A stretch of DNA of 64,000 nt. Source: CAYOWQ01 sp964407695. Lineage in GTDB: Bacteria > Planctomycetota > Phycisphaerae > Phycisphaerales > SM1A02. The DNA lies in assembly GCA_964407695.1 (NCBI GenBank), contig CAYOWQ010000010.1:77563-141562 (forward strand), given 5' to 3'. A program made the translations under genes and the position numbers. Below the pieces are notes generated by a model. It was given only the letters and a program-made list of their open reading frames with translations, did not search any database and was not told where the DNA came from. How positions within the stretch are numbered: position 1 is the stretch's first letter; each line of letters opens with the position of its first letter. Shown here one piece after another: positions 16,010-23,712 of this stretch.

Positions 16010-17209
16010 TCACGAATCACGAATGGGTCGCTGCTCGACAATCTCGAGACCAAACCCGTGCAGGCCGGGAAGGGACTTGGGGTGATTGGTCAGAATCTTG
16101 AGCCGGGAGAGACCAAGGTCGCGAAGAATCTGCCCGCCGATGCCGAATTCACGCCGATCCATCGGATGCATTCGCGAGGCCGGGCCGTCCGCCCGGGTCA
16201 GATCCGGTGCGTTGACCTCATCGTCCCGTCGATGCCGGTGAATCTGTTGCAGCCGGGCCCGCCAATCGTCGCCCATGCCCTCGGGCCGAAGGTAGACAAG
16301 TGCCCCCTTGCCTTCGTTCTGCAACTCGGCCATGGCGGCCCGGAGTTGTTTTCCGCTGGGATGCGATGACTCGTCAAAGATATCGCCAAGCAGATCGCGA
16401 CGGTGCATTCGCACCAGAATGGGTTCGGACTGACTCACGACCCGACCATCCCCATCGAGATCGCCCACGCCTCCAACAGTCAACGCCAGATGAGGCAGCG
16501 GGTCGATCGAGCTGTAGTACGCAATGAGGTTGAATCGGCCCGCCGGTGTGTCGATGAGTGTGCCGCCCACCGGGTCGATGCGGGCCACCAGTGTTTCCTG
16601 AGCGAGCCGATGCTCGATGATCTGCTCCACGGAACACATCTTGAGGCCATGCTCGGCACACAGCGCTTCGAGCTCGGGAAGCCGCGCCATCTCCCCATCT
16701 TCGCGGCAAACCTCGCTAATGACCGCGCTGGGTCGCAGTCCCGCGAGCCGCATCAGGTCGACTGAACCCTCAGTCTGGCCCGTGCGAACCAAGACTCCGC
16801 CATCGCGTGCGCGAAGCGGCACCATGTGCCCCGGGCGGACCAGATCGTCCGGCCGCGTGCTTGGATCGGCAAGCAGCCGAATGGTCTTCGCCCGGTCGCT
16901 GGCGGAAATCCCCGTGCCGACGCCGAATCGCGGGTGACCATCGACGGAAACGGTCATGGCGGTGCCGCGGAGTGAGGTGTTCGCCCCGGCCTGCGGATGC
17001 AGATCCATCCGGTCGCAGTCATCCCCGGTCAAGGCCACGCAGAGGTAGCCCGGAGTGTGGCGCACCATGAAGTGCACGTGCTGGGGGGTGGCCAACTCGG
17101 CGGCACACACCAGGTCCCCTTCATTCTCCCGCCGCTCGTCGTCCACGAGCACGATCATGCGGCCCTGTCGAAGTTCTTCCAGAATGTCGGGGATCGGTGA
17201 TAGCGGCAC
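16010..17209 (-). CDS. RibBA-like protein: DHBP synthase domain with degenerate GTP cyclohydrolase II domain
   Basis: A 399-residue two-domain protein. The N-terminal RibB part (1-205) keeps the acidic loop D-D-E-R-R-E-N-E-G-D-L (23-33) and T-G-I-S-A-S-D-R-A. The metal-binding His of the usual G-H-T-E motif is Gln145 (G-Q-T-E). The C-terminal RibA part (206-399) has lost the three zinc cysteines, here Asp272, His283 and Ser285, and E-G-M-G-D-D replaces E-G-R-G-I-G with the catalytic Arg. The cyclohydrolase half is therefore probably inactive, as in known RibBX proteins. The RibB half may still make 3,4-dihydroxy-2-butanone 4-phosphate for riboflavin. The start is divergent from the M42-like peptidase by 52 bases. 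Confidence 0.85.
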   Translation of the reverse strand: MPLSPIPDILEELRQGRMIVLVDDERRENEGDLVCAAELATPQHVHFMVRHTPGYLCVALTGDDCDRMDLHPQAGANTSLRGTAMTVSVDGHPRFGVGTGISASDRAKTIRLLADPSTRPDDLVRPGHMVPLRARDGGVLVRTGQTEGSVDLMRLAGLRPSAVISEVCREDGEMARLPELEALCAEHGLKMCSVEQIIEHRLAQETLVARIDPVGGTLIDTPAGRFNLIAYYSSIDPLPHLALTVGGVGDLDGDGRVVSQSEPILVRMHRRDLLGDIFDESSHPSGKQLRAAMAELQNEGKGALVYLRPEGMGDDWRARLQQIHRHRRDDEVNAPDLTRADGPASRMHPMDRREFGIGGQILRDLGLSRLKILTNHPKSLPGLHGFGLEIVEQRPIRDS

Positions 17210-17261
17210 GGTCGGGATTGTAGTAAGGTCCGAGCCGGTTTCCGCCCGTTACGATTCCGAC

Positions 17262-18413
17262 ATGACGACGACCGACCGTGCCGGCCAAGCCGGCCTGCAT
17301 GAACAGTGGCTCCTCGAAATCACGGGAATCCCGACCGCCGCCGGGAAGGAACAGCGGGTGATTCGCTGGGTGGAGCGATGGGTGGCCGAGCGCCCTCATC
17401 TGGAGCTTCGTCGCGATCGGTCCGGAAACCTGTTTCTCCGCCGACGGGAGGCTTCGGCTCGCGATCCCATCTTCATCACCGCGCATCTCGATCACCCGGC
17501 GTTTGTGATCCGGCAGGTTCACTCGGGCACGGAACTGGAGTGTTGCTTTCTCGGCGGCGTGCACGACCCGTACTTCGTCGGAGCCCGGGTTGAGGCGATC
17601 GACGGGTCGGAGAGGTTCTGGTCCGGAGTCATCACCACACTCGATTCCACCACCAAGCCCTTCAAGACGGTTCGAATCAAGCTCGACAGACATGCCTCAT
17701 CGCTCAAACCGGGGGACATCGCGCGTTGGGAGTTTCCGGATCCGGTGATTCGAGATGGCCTGATCTTCACCGACGCCTGTGATGATCTGGCAGCGCTGGC
17801 TGCGGCGATGGCGGCATTAGACACGCTCTCGGTCACTCCCGGGGCTGAGCATGTCGGTGTATTGCTGACTCGCGCTGAGGAGATCGGCTTCATCGGTGCG
17901 ATCGCCGCAGCTCGTTCCGACTCGATTCCCAATCGTTCACGACTGATCTGCCTGGAGAACTCGCGGTCGTTTGCCGAGAGCCCGATCGGGGCCGGGCCGA
18001 TCCTGAGAGTGGGCGACAAGGCGAGCGTGTTCTCTCCATCGCTGACGAACCGGATCGGTCAGATTCTCGGCGAGTATCAGAAATCGGATCCGACGTTCAG
18101 GTTTCAGCGCAAGCTGATGCCGGGTGGCACCTGCGAAGCCACGGCGTTTTCCTGTTACGGCTGGGAATCGACCTGCCTCTGCCTGCCGCTGGGCAATTAT
18201 CACAATATGGTGGATATCGACGGTGTCCTGGCGGGCTCCGCCGGACCCAAGGTTGGGCCGGAACACATCTCCATCGACGACTATCACGGCCTCATTCGGA
18301 TGCTCGAGGTGTGTTGCACCCGGCTCGATTCCGCGGAGGTTCCGCCGTTGAAGGATCGCATGGAGGAATTGTTTGCCTCTCATAGCGGCATTCTCGACGC
18401 TGCCGAGGCGTGA
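17262..18413 (+). CDS. M42/M20-like zinc aminopeptidase
   Basis: A 383-residue cytoplasmic protein from the ATG at 17262; upstream codons in frame are antisense to the RibBA gene. Expected metal ligands of the M42 (PepA/FrvX) fold are visible in order: H-L-D-H-P (first His-x-Asp), D-A-C-D-D-L-A-A-L (bridging Asp), R-A-E-E-I-G-F-I-G-A (catalytic Glu pair) and Y-H-N-M-V-D near the C-terminus, which is closer to M20 peptidases. It should cleave N-terminal residues from peptides. The start is 52 bases from the divergent RibBA start. The exact subfamily is not settled. Confidence 0.75.
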   Translation: MTTTDRAGQAGLHEQWLLEITGIPTAAGKEQRVIRWVERWVAERPHLELRRDRSGNLFLRRREASARDPIFITAHLDHPAFVIRQVHSGTELECCFLGGVHDPYFVGARVEAIDGSERFWSGVITTLDSTTKPFKTVRIKLDRHASSLKPGDIARWEFPDPVIRDGLIFTDACDDLAALAAAMAALDTLSVTPGAEHVGVLLTRAEEIGFIGAIAAARSDSIPNRSRLICLENSRSFAESPIGAGPILRVGDKASVFSPSLTNRIGQILGEYQKSDPTFRFQRKLMPGGTCEATAFSCYGWESTCLCLPLGNYHNMVDIDGVLAGSAGPKVGPEHISIDDYHGLIRMLEVCCTRLDSAEVPPLKDRMEELFASHSGILDAAEA

Positions 18414-18527
18414 CGTCGATCAACAGGAGCGACACCCGGGCATTCGGGCGTACCCTCGAAGCATGGCGTGGACCGTCACTGCCGCTGAGTCCAGCCGAAA
18501 GACCAGTGATCCGGCATAATCATTCGC

Positions 18528-19445
18528 ATGGATTTCAACGCCATACCCCTTTCTCAATTGTTCTTGGACCTCGTCGATCACGACGCGGTTCGGGCGCTCC
18601 TGGTGCTGGCGCGCCAGGAGGATCTCGGGAAAGTCGGAGATCTCACCAGCCAAGCTACACTGAGCGAGAACGCGGTCGGTCGTGCAGAGGTCATGGTGCG
18701 CAGCGATGGGGTCGTCGCCGGGCTGGAGCTCGTGCCGATGCTTCTCGAAATCTTTGGCGCATCCCATGTTCGTTTTGAAGCCAGGACTCAGGACGGCCTT
18801 CGCTGCCATCGCGGCGAGAGTCTCGCCACTCTCGAAGGATCCCTCCGCGAGATTCTTGGCATCGAGCGGACGCTTCTGAATTCGCTGAGCCGCATGTGCG
18901 GCGTGGCCACGGTGACCCGCCGATTCGTCGAGGCTGTGGCCAAGACCAGGGCTTCGATCTGCGACACGCGGAAGACCATTCCCGGGTGGAGACGCCTGGA
19001 CAAGTACGCCGTCCGCTGCGGCGGCGGCACGATGCACCGCATCGGCCTCTTCGATGCCGTTCTGATCAAGGACAATCACCTAGCCGGAATCAGCCTCGAA
19101 CAACTGCCGGAATTCGTGCGTTCCGCCGCGGCTCGCGCGAGAAGCGGGCAGACGCCGCCGCAATTCATTGAGGTCGAGGTCGATTCGCTGGAGCAGCTCG
19201 ATCGCCTGCTCTCGCTACCGGAAGGAACCATTGATTTCATCCTGCTCGACAACATGCCGCTGGCCATGCTGGCAGATTCAGTGCGGCAGCGCAACAACGG
19301 CAGATCGACCGTGAAACTCGAAGCCTCCGGCGGGGTCTCACTGGCGAACGTCGCCGACATTGCAGCCACCGGTGTCGAACGGATCTCGGTCGGCGCCCTG
19401 ACCCATTCGGTGCCGGCGCTTGACCTTGCCCTGGATCTGTCATGA
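18528..19445 (+). CDS. nadC: Nicotinate-nucleotide pyrophosphorylase (carboxylating)
   Basis: A 305-residue enzyme that joins quinolinate and PRPP to make nicotinate mononucleotide in NAD synthesis. The active-site block D-T-R-K-T-I-P-G-W-R-R followed by K-Y-A-V-R-C-G-G-G is intact, as are L-I-K-D-N-H and the C-terminal E-A-S-G-G-V. A CATAAT hexamer lies only seven bases before the ATG and there is no ribosome site, so the mRNA may be leaderless. It overlaps birA by four bases. With kmo 2.5 kb away it fits the kynurenine route; nadA and nadB are not in the window. Confidence 0.94.
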   Translation: MDFNAIPLSQLFLDLVDHDAVRALLVLARQEDLGKVGDLTSQATLSENAVGRAEVMVRSDGVVAGLELVPMLLEIFGASHVRFEARTQDGLRCHRGESLATLEGSLREILGIERTLLNSLSRMCGVATVTRRFVEAVAKTRASICDTRKTIPGWRRLDKYAVRCGGGTMHRIGLFDAVLIKDNHLAGISLEQLPEFVRSAAARARSGQTPPQFIEVEVDSLEQLDRLLSLPEGTIDFILLDNMPLAMLADSVRQRNNGRSTVKLEASGGVSLANVADIAATGVERISVGALTHSVPALDLALDLS

Positions 19446-20227
19446 TCCCACCCGTCGTTCCGATTGAAGACTGGCCACAGCGTCTTGAAGACGCTGTGGC
19501 GCTGACACGACAATTTGAACGAGTCATCGTGTTGCAGGAAACCGATTCAACCCAGGATGCCGCCAAGCGACTTCACGCTGCGGCGGGAACAGTTGTTGTG
19601 GCCGCACGCCAGACGGCGGGCCGAGGACGACTCGGCCGACCATGGGCCGATACGCTCGACGTCGGGGTCGCCTGCAGCTTTCTGGTCTCCTCTCGGAACT
19701 CGGAACGATTGGCGGCCGCAAGTGCGTTGGGCGCAGCGATCGCGGTGGAACGCGTGCTCGGTTCCCGGGTCTCGATCAAGTGGCCCAATGATGTTTATGT
19801 GAATGGCCGAAAGCTCGCGGGAGTCCTGATTGAGCAATCCGGCCCTCTCGCCTGTGTCGGCATCGGAATCAATGTGAATCAGGGGCATTTTGAAGGAGAG
19901 CTTGCCGGGAGGGCGACGAGCCTCGCGATGCTGGGGTCGCGGGTTGATCGAGTTGAAGTCATCGTGGCGCTCATGTGTTCGTTCAGCGACACCCTCGAAT
20001 GGGCGAACGACAGATTGGCGAAGGAATATGACAGCCGCTGCCTTCTCAAGGGATGTGATGCGGAGCTTCGCTCGGGCCCGTCCATTGTTCGCGGGCGAGT
20101 CGAACGGGTGAATCCTCTGGAGGGGTTGGAGGTACTCACCCAGTCTGGGCGAGTTTGCCTTCCCGCGGCGAATACCACGGTGAACTCTCTGATTTCGCCA
20201 AATCCGGCCTACGATGAGGTCGATTGA
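19442..20227 (+). CDS. birA: Biotin--[acetyl-CoA-carboxylase] ligase
   Basis: A 261-residue enzyme that activates biotin to biotinyl-AMP and transfers it to carboxyl carrier proteins. The biotin-binding loop reads G-R-G-R-L-G-R-P-W, and K-W-P-N-D-V with K-L-A-G-V-L-I-E completes the catalytic core. The N-terminal DNA-binding winged helix of E. coli BirA is absent, so this is the mono-functional type and not a repressor. Its ATG overlaps the nadC stop (ATGA), so the two are co-translated. Confidence 0.92.
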   Translation: MIPPVVPIEDWPQRLEDAVALTRQFERVIVLQETDSTQDAAKRLHAAAGTVVVAARQTAGRGRLGRPWADTLDVGVACSFLVSSRNSERLAAASALGAAIAVERVLGSRVSIKWPNDVYVNGRKLAGVLIEQSGPLACVGIGINVNQGHFEGELAGRATSLAMLGSRVDRVEVIVALMCSFSDTLEWANDRLAKEYDSRCLLKGCDAELRSGPSIVRGRVERVNPLEGLEVLTQSGRVCLPAANTTVNSLISPNPAYDEVD

Positions 20228-20228
20228 G

Positions 20229-20813
20229 ATGTACCTGATGCGTCCCCGCGCCCTCTCCATCGTTCTGCTTCTGGCCGGTCCGGCTCACGCGCAGCTGGCG
20301 CCCGAGTTTCTGCGTCCGGTGGATCAAGGTGTCGAAGATACGTCTCCGCTGAACACGAGCCTGCGGTACGTCGAGTTCGGCCTTGATGCACCGTCCGGAT
20401 TCGGCCGCGTGTATCAGGTGATTGCCGAGGAAGGCACGTACGTCCGGGCCAACGGGGCGATCTATGCCGCATTTCCAAGGTCGCAGTATCGGCGAACATC
20501 CAAGGGCGTGTTGGTGGAGGTCCCGGCCGACACGGTGTTTCATATCGGGGCGCCGCCGGAGTGGCTCGACGAACCGTCGGGATCCTTTGGCGTGCAGAAT
20601 CAGGCCGGCACGGTGCTGCCACCCAATCGTGTGGAGAATTTTGTGCGGCCGGCCTCGACGGCGGACATGGCCAGGTCGGTTCGTGAGGAAACCGAGGCCG
20701 AGGCATTTGTTGAACCTCCACCGGTGCTCCCTCCGATTGTCGCCGACCATGGGTATCGAACGCGGCGATGGGCGGCGATGCTTGCAAGCGCATCCGCCGG
20801 GGAAGACCGTTAG
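20229..20813 (+). CDS. Hypothetical exported protein
   Basis: A 194-residue protein. The ATG at 20229 was chosen because TGAGGT lies eight bases upstream and it starts the signal peptide (R-A-L-S-I-V-L-L-L-A-G-P-A-H-A-Q). An ATG at 20214 would overlap birA and lacks a ribosome site. The mature part is beta-rich (Y-V-E-F-G-L-D-A-P, G-T-Y-V-R-A-N-G-A-I-Y-A-A-F) and ends in a Pro/Glu-rich tail. SH3-like folding is conceivable but no family is recognised. It begins one base after the birA stop, so it is probably in the same transcript. Confidence 0.6.
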   Translation: MYLMRPRALSIVLLLAGPAHAQLAPEFLRPVDQGVEDTSPLNTSLRYVEFGLDAPSGFGRVYQVIAEEGTYVRANGAIYAAFPRSQYRRTSKGVLVEVPADTVFHIGAPPEWLDEPSGSFGVQNQAGTVLPPNRVENFVRPASTADMARSVREETEAEAFVEPPPVLPPIVADHGYRTRRWAAMLASASAGEDR

Positions 20814-20883
20814 ACATCGTTGTTGGCATCCGGGTAGCTGTGGCAACAGGTATCCTCCATCTACCCTGGAATGTGTGTTCATG

Positions 20884-20911
20884 TTGAGATTGCGCTAAGT
20901 CTTGTTAGGAT
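20884..20911 (+). promoter_or_regulatory. Candidate promoter of the cold-shock gene
   Basis: TTGAGA (20884-20889), 16 bases, then TAGGAT (20906-20911). It would give a leader of about 180 bases before the cold-shock start at 21097, a length typical of csp leaders. Prediction only. Confidence 0.4.
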
Positions 20912-21096
20912 GCCACCTGGTTTCCTTCGGGCCCGGATGGCGGACTGCCTGTATGTGACCCGCTCGTGGGAGCGAATGTTGTGCGAGGCCCTTGGGACTT
21001 GACTATGCGCCGATTCATATCGGTGCTGGTATCAGCCGGACTCCCCCCGGATATGCCCGGTCGTACGCCGTTCGTGCAGATAGGACTGGTCTTCCC

Positions 21097-21345
21097 ATGG
21101 AGCAAGGCCTGCAAATCGTGGACACTGAAGGGTGCGTTAAATGGTTTGATGCTCGCAAAGGATTTGGATTCCTTGTCGGACCTGATGGGCAGGACATCTT
21201 CGTCCACTTCTCCTGCATCAAGCAGGATCAGGGATTCCGAACGCTGCACGACGGCGAGCGAGTTCGGTACTCGGCCCGCAAAGGCGACAAGGGGTGGGCC
21301 GCGACCGATGTGCACCCTGTGCGCGAGGTGCGCCAGCAGGCGTGA
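21097..21345 (+). CDS. Cold-shock domain protein
   Basis: An 82-residue single-stranded nucleic-acid binding protein. The ATG at 21097 gives the normal short N-terminus before G-C-V-K-W-F-D; the longer frame is not protein-like. RNP1 (K-G-F-G-F-L) and RNP2 (D-I-F-V-H-F-S) are both present. It probably acts as an RNA chaperone. A long untranslated leader precedes it. The histidine kinase follows after 15 bases. Confidence 0.9.
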   Translation: MEQGLQIVDTEGCVKWFDARKGFGFLVGPDGQDIFVHFSCIKQDQGFRTLHDGERVRYSARKGDKGWAATDVHPVREVRQQA

Positions 21346-21360
21346 CAGGAATGCGACAAC

Positions 21361-22221
21361 ATGAGCCCGGGCGCTGCATGGCTCACGGGCGTCGCGGTCG
21401 GCGTGGTGCTCGGCATCGTGGCGATGCTGCCCCTGGCCAAACGGTGGAGTCGCCTCGCGGAGCGAAGAATCTCTGAGGCGGAACGACGCGCCCGAGCTGC
21501 CGAGCGGCTTGCCGAATTGGGCTCCATGACCGGAGGCCTTGCCCACGAGATCAAGAATCCGCTTTCGACCATCGGGCTCAATGCCCAGTTGCTTGCCGAA
21601 GAGATCTCCGAGAGTGATCTGCCTGAAGCGCAGCGCGATCGGCTGGTCCGCCGCGTGGATGCGCTCAATCGCGAAGCGAGCCGATTACGCGACATTCTGA
21701 CGGACTTCCTCCGGTTTGCCGGACGGGTGAAGATCGATCCGCATCTCTGCGAGTTGAATCGGCTCGTCGAGGAGTTGGCGGATTTCTTTCACCCCCAGGC
21801 CGATCAGGCTGGCGTGCTCCTGCGCACCGACCTGTCAAAGACGCCAATCCAGGCCAGCGTCGATGAATCCCTGCTCAAGCAGGCAGTGCTGAATCTGATG
21901 ATCAACGCGGCCCAGGCCATGGGCGACAGCCCGGGGCCTCGCGGCGAACTTATCCTCAGAACCGAGGGCGATGACAGTGAGGTCCGACTTCACGTCATCG
22001 ATACCGGCCCCGGCATCCCAGCCGAGAAACTTGAGTCAATTTTTCTGCCCTACGTGTCCTACAAATCCGGTGGTACCGGATTGGGGCTTCCCACAACGCG
22101 AAGAATTGTGGAAGAGCACGGAGGCCGCCTTTCAGTGCACTCAGAGGTTGGCCGCGGCAGTGATTTCATCATTCACCTTCCGCTCCGAAGTCCGGGGGCC
22201 ACGACTGAATCGCAGGCCTGA
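21361..22221 (+). CDS. Membrane-bound sensor histidine kinase (NtrB/ZraS type)
   Basis: A 286-residue protein. One membrane helix (about 5-25) is followed by a coiled segment rich in Ala, Glu and Arg, then the dimerisation domain with phospho-acceptor His62 (A-H-E-I-K-N-P-L-S). The ATPase domain shows the N box (L-N-L-M-I-N-A-A-Q-A-M), G1 (D-T-G-P-G-I-P) and G2 (G-G-T-G-L-G-L). There is no periplasmic sensing domain, so the input must come through the membrane helix or a partner. No response regulator lies next to it, which makes it an orphan here. It phosphorylates a regulator in a two-component system. Confidence 0.9.
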   Translation: MSPGAAWLTGVAVGVVLGIVAMLPLAKRWSRLAERRISEAERRARAAERLAELGSMTGGLAHEIKNPLSTIGLNAQLLAEEISESDLPEAQRDRLVRRVDALNREASRLRDILTDFLRFAGRVKIDPHLCELNRLVEELADFFHPQADQAGVLLRTDLSKTPIQASVDESLLKQAVLNLMINAAQAMGDSPGPRGELILRTEGDDSEVRLHVIDTGPGIPAEKLESIFLPYVSYKSGGTGLGLPTTRRIVEEHGGRLSVHSEVGRGSDFIIHLPLRSPGATTESQA

Positions 22222-22240
22222 TTCGGCCGATACAGCCGTC

Positions 22241-22819
22241 ATGTCCCCCCAGGGTTCGCTTGTTGACACCAAGACCAGTTCCGCTCGGCCCGCCATGGTG
22301 GCGTTGATCTGCGGCCTTAGCGCAGCCCTGCCCATGTACCTGTGGCAATCGCAGCCGGCCGCGGCGGGAGCCGCCTTTGTGATTGCCGGATATACCGGCT
22401 GGCTCTGGGCTGTGACGCGCGAGGAGGCCGCGGCGTATCAGAGTTCGCGGGCGTTTCTGCGGCGGATGCCGATGAACTCGCTGTTGCGTCGCGTCGGGCG
22501 AATGCTGTCCGACTCGGGATTCTGGTGGACGGTGTTCTTTGGGAACATCACGGTGGTCGGTGCGGTGTATTTCGCGGGCATGCGTGTTCCGGAAGTCCTG
22601 ACGGGCATCTCGTGTTCGTGGACGCTGATTGCAGTGTGCCTGAGCTATGGGCTGACGCTCCATGGGCCCACGACGCGATGCCGAGGATGCGGCTACCAGC
22701 TCGCGGCTCATCTCGACCCCCAGTCGCCTGACCAGAAGGTGAAGTGTCCCGAGTGCGGCCGATCGTGGACGAAACAGCAGCTTTGCCTCGTGGCCCCGCC
22801 CATTCGCAGGGCGGCCTGA
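22241..22819 (+). CDS. Membrane protein with C-terminal zinc ribbon
   Basis: A 192-residue protein from the ATG at 22241. Three to four membrane helices (about 18-36, 40-58, 88-108, 115-135) precede a cytoplasmic zinc ribbon made of C-R-G-C-G-Y and C-P-E-C-G-R-S. Small membrane proteins with this CPECG ending are frequent in Phycisphaerae-type genomes and remain uncharacterised. It follows the histidine kinase by 19 bases and may share its transcript. No enzymatic motif is seen. Confidence 0.7.
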   Translation: MSPQGSLVDTKTSSARPAMVALICGLSAALPMYLWQSQPAAAGAAFVIAGYTGWLWAVTREEAAAYQSSRAFLRRMPMNSLLRRVGRMLSDSGFWWTVFFGNITVVGAVYFAGMRVPEVLTGISCSWTLIAVCLSYGLTLHGPTTRCRGCGYQLAAHLDPQSPDQKVKCPECGRSWTKQQLCLVAPPIRRAA

Positions 22820-22866
22820 GCTCGCGCCGCCGCCTGAATACGGCGGTCCGGGACCTATGATGGCTG

Positions 22867-23712
22867 ATGACTGAATCGCCTGTGGTGGCTACCGCCCCGG
22901 TCCGCGTCGGCGTGGTGAGCTATCTGAACACGCTGCCGCTCATCGATGGGTTGGAGCAGCTGGTCGATCTTGCCCTGAAGCCGAGTGTGCCCAGTCTTCT
23001 GTTGGGCATGCTGGAAGCCGGCGAAGTGGAGCTGGCCCTCTGCAGTTCCATCGACTACCAGCGATCGGCGATTCCGCTGGTGATCGTGCCGGCGGGAATC
23101 CTTGGCTGCGAGGGGCCGACGATGACGGTGCGCCTCTATTCGCAGTCGCCGATCGAGTCTCTCACATCGGTGCATGTGGATACCGATAGCCATACGTCGG
23201 TGGTGCTGCTTCAAATCCTGCTTCACACGAAGTGGGGGATCCGGCCGCAGTTGATTTCCTATGGTGCCCGGGAGCATGTGGCCGAGAGTCGCCCGATCGA
23301 GTGGCCGGAGGCGATGCTGCTCATCGGGGACAAGGTCGTGACCGACTCGCCGCCGGCGGTGCGATATCCGCACCAGCTCGATCTTGGTGAGGCCTGGTTT
23401 GAGCTGACGGGTCTTCCGTTCGTCTTTGCCGTGTGGATGGCGCGGGCGTCGGCCCACCCCGATCAGATCCGCATGGCCGCCCGAGTTCTGGATCGGCAGC
23501 GCCGCCACAATCTTGAGCGCGTGGATGGAATAATTCAGCGCCGAGCGGTTCCGCGCCAGTGGCCGGCGGATCTGGCGCGAACGTATCTGACGCAGCGGCT
23601 TCGCTTTGCCTGGGGTGATTCAACGCGGCTCGGTCTTGAGCGATTCTTCATGGAGGCGGCCCGGATCGGGGCGATCAAGGACCTTCACCCGATTCGCGTT
23701 CTTGAACTCTGA
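22867..23712 (+). CDS. mqnA: Chorismate dehydratase (futalosine menaquinone pathway)
   Basis: A 281-residue protein of the periplasmic-binding-like fold. V-S-Y-L-N-T-L-P-L at residues about 17-25 is the family signature, followed by the A-L-C-S-S-I-D-Y segment. MqnA converts chorismate to 3-[(1-carboxyvinyl)oxy]benzoate, the first step of menaquinone synthesis by the futalosine route. Other mqn genes are outside the window. The stop shares one base with the start of the sigma-like gene (TGATG), implying tight coupling. Length and motif fit; MqnD is the nearest alternative but lacks the S-Y-L-N-T pattern. Confidence 0.9.
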   Translation: MTESPVVATAPVRVGVVSYLNTLPLIDGLEQLVDLALKPSVPSLLLGMLEAGEVELALCSSIDYQRSAIPLVIVPAGILGCEGPTMTVRLYSQSPIESLTSVHVDTDSHTSVVLLQILLHTKWGIRPQLISYGAREHVAESRPIEWPEAMLLIGDKVVTDSPPAVRYPHQLDLGEAWFELTGLPFVFAVWMARASAHPDQIRMAARVLDRQRRHNLERVDGIIQRRAVPRQWPADLARTYLTQRLRFAWGDSTRLGLERFFMEAARIGAIKDLHPIRVLEL

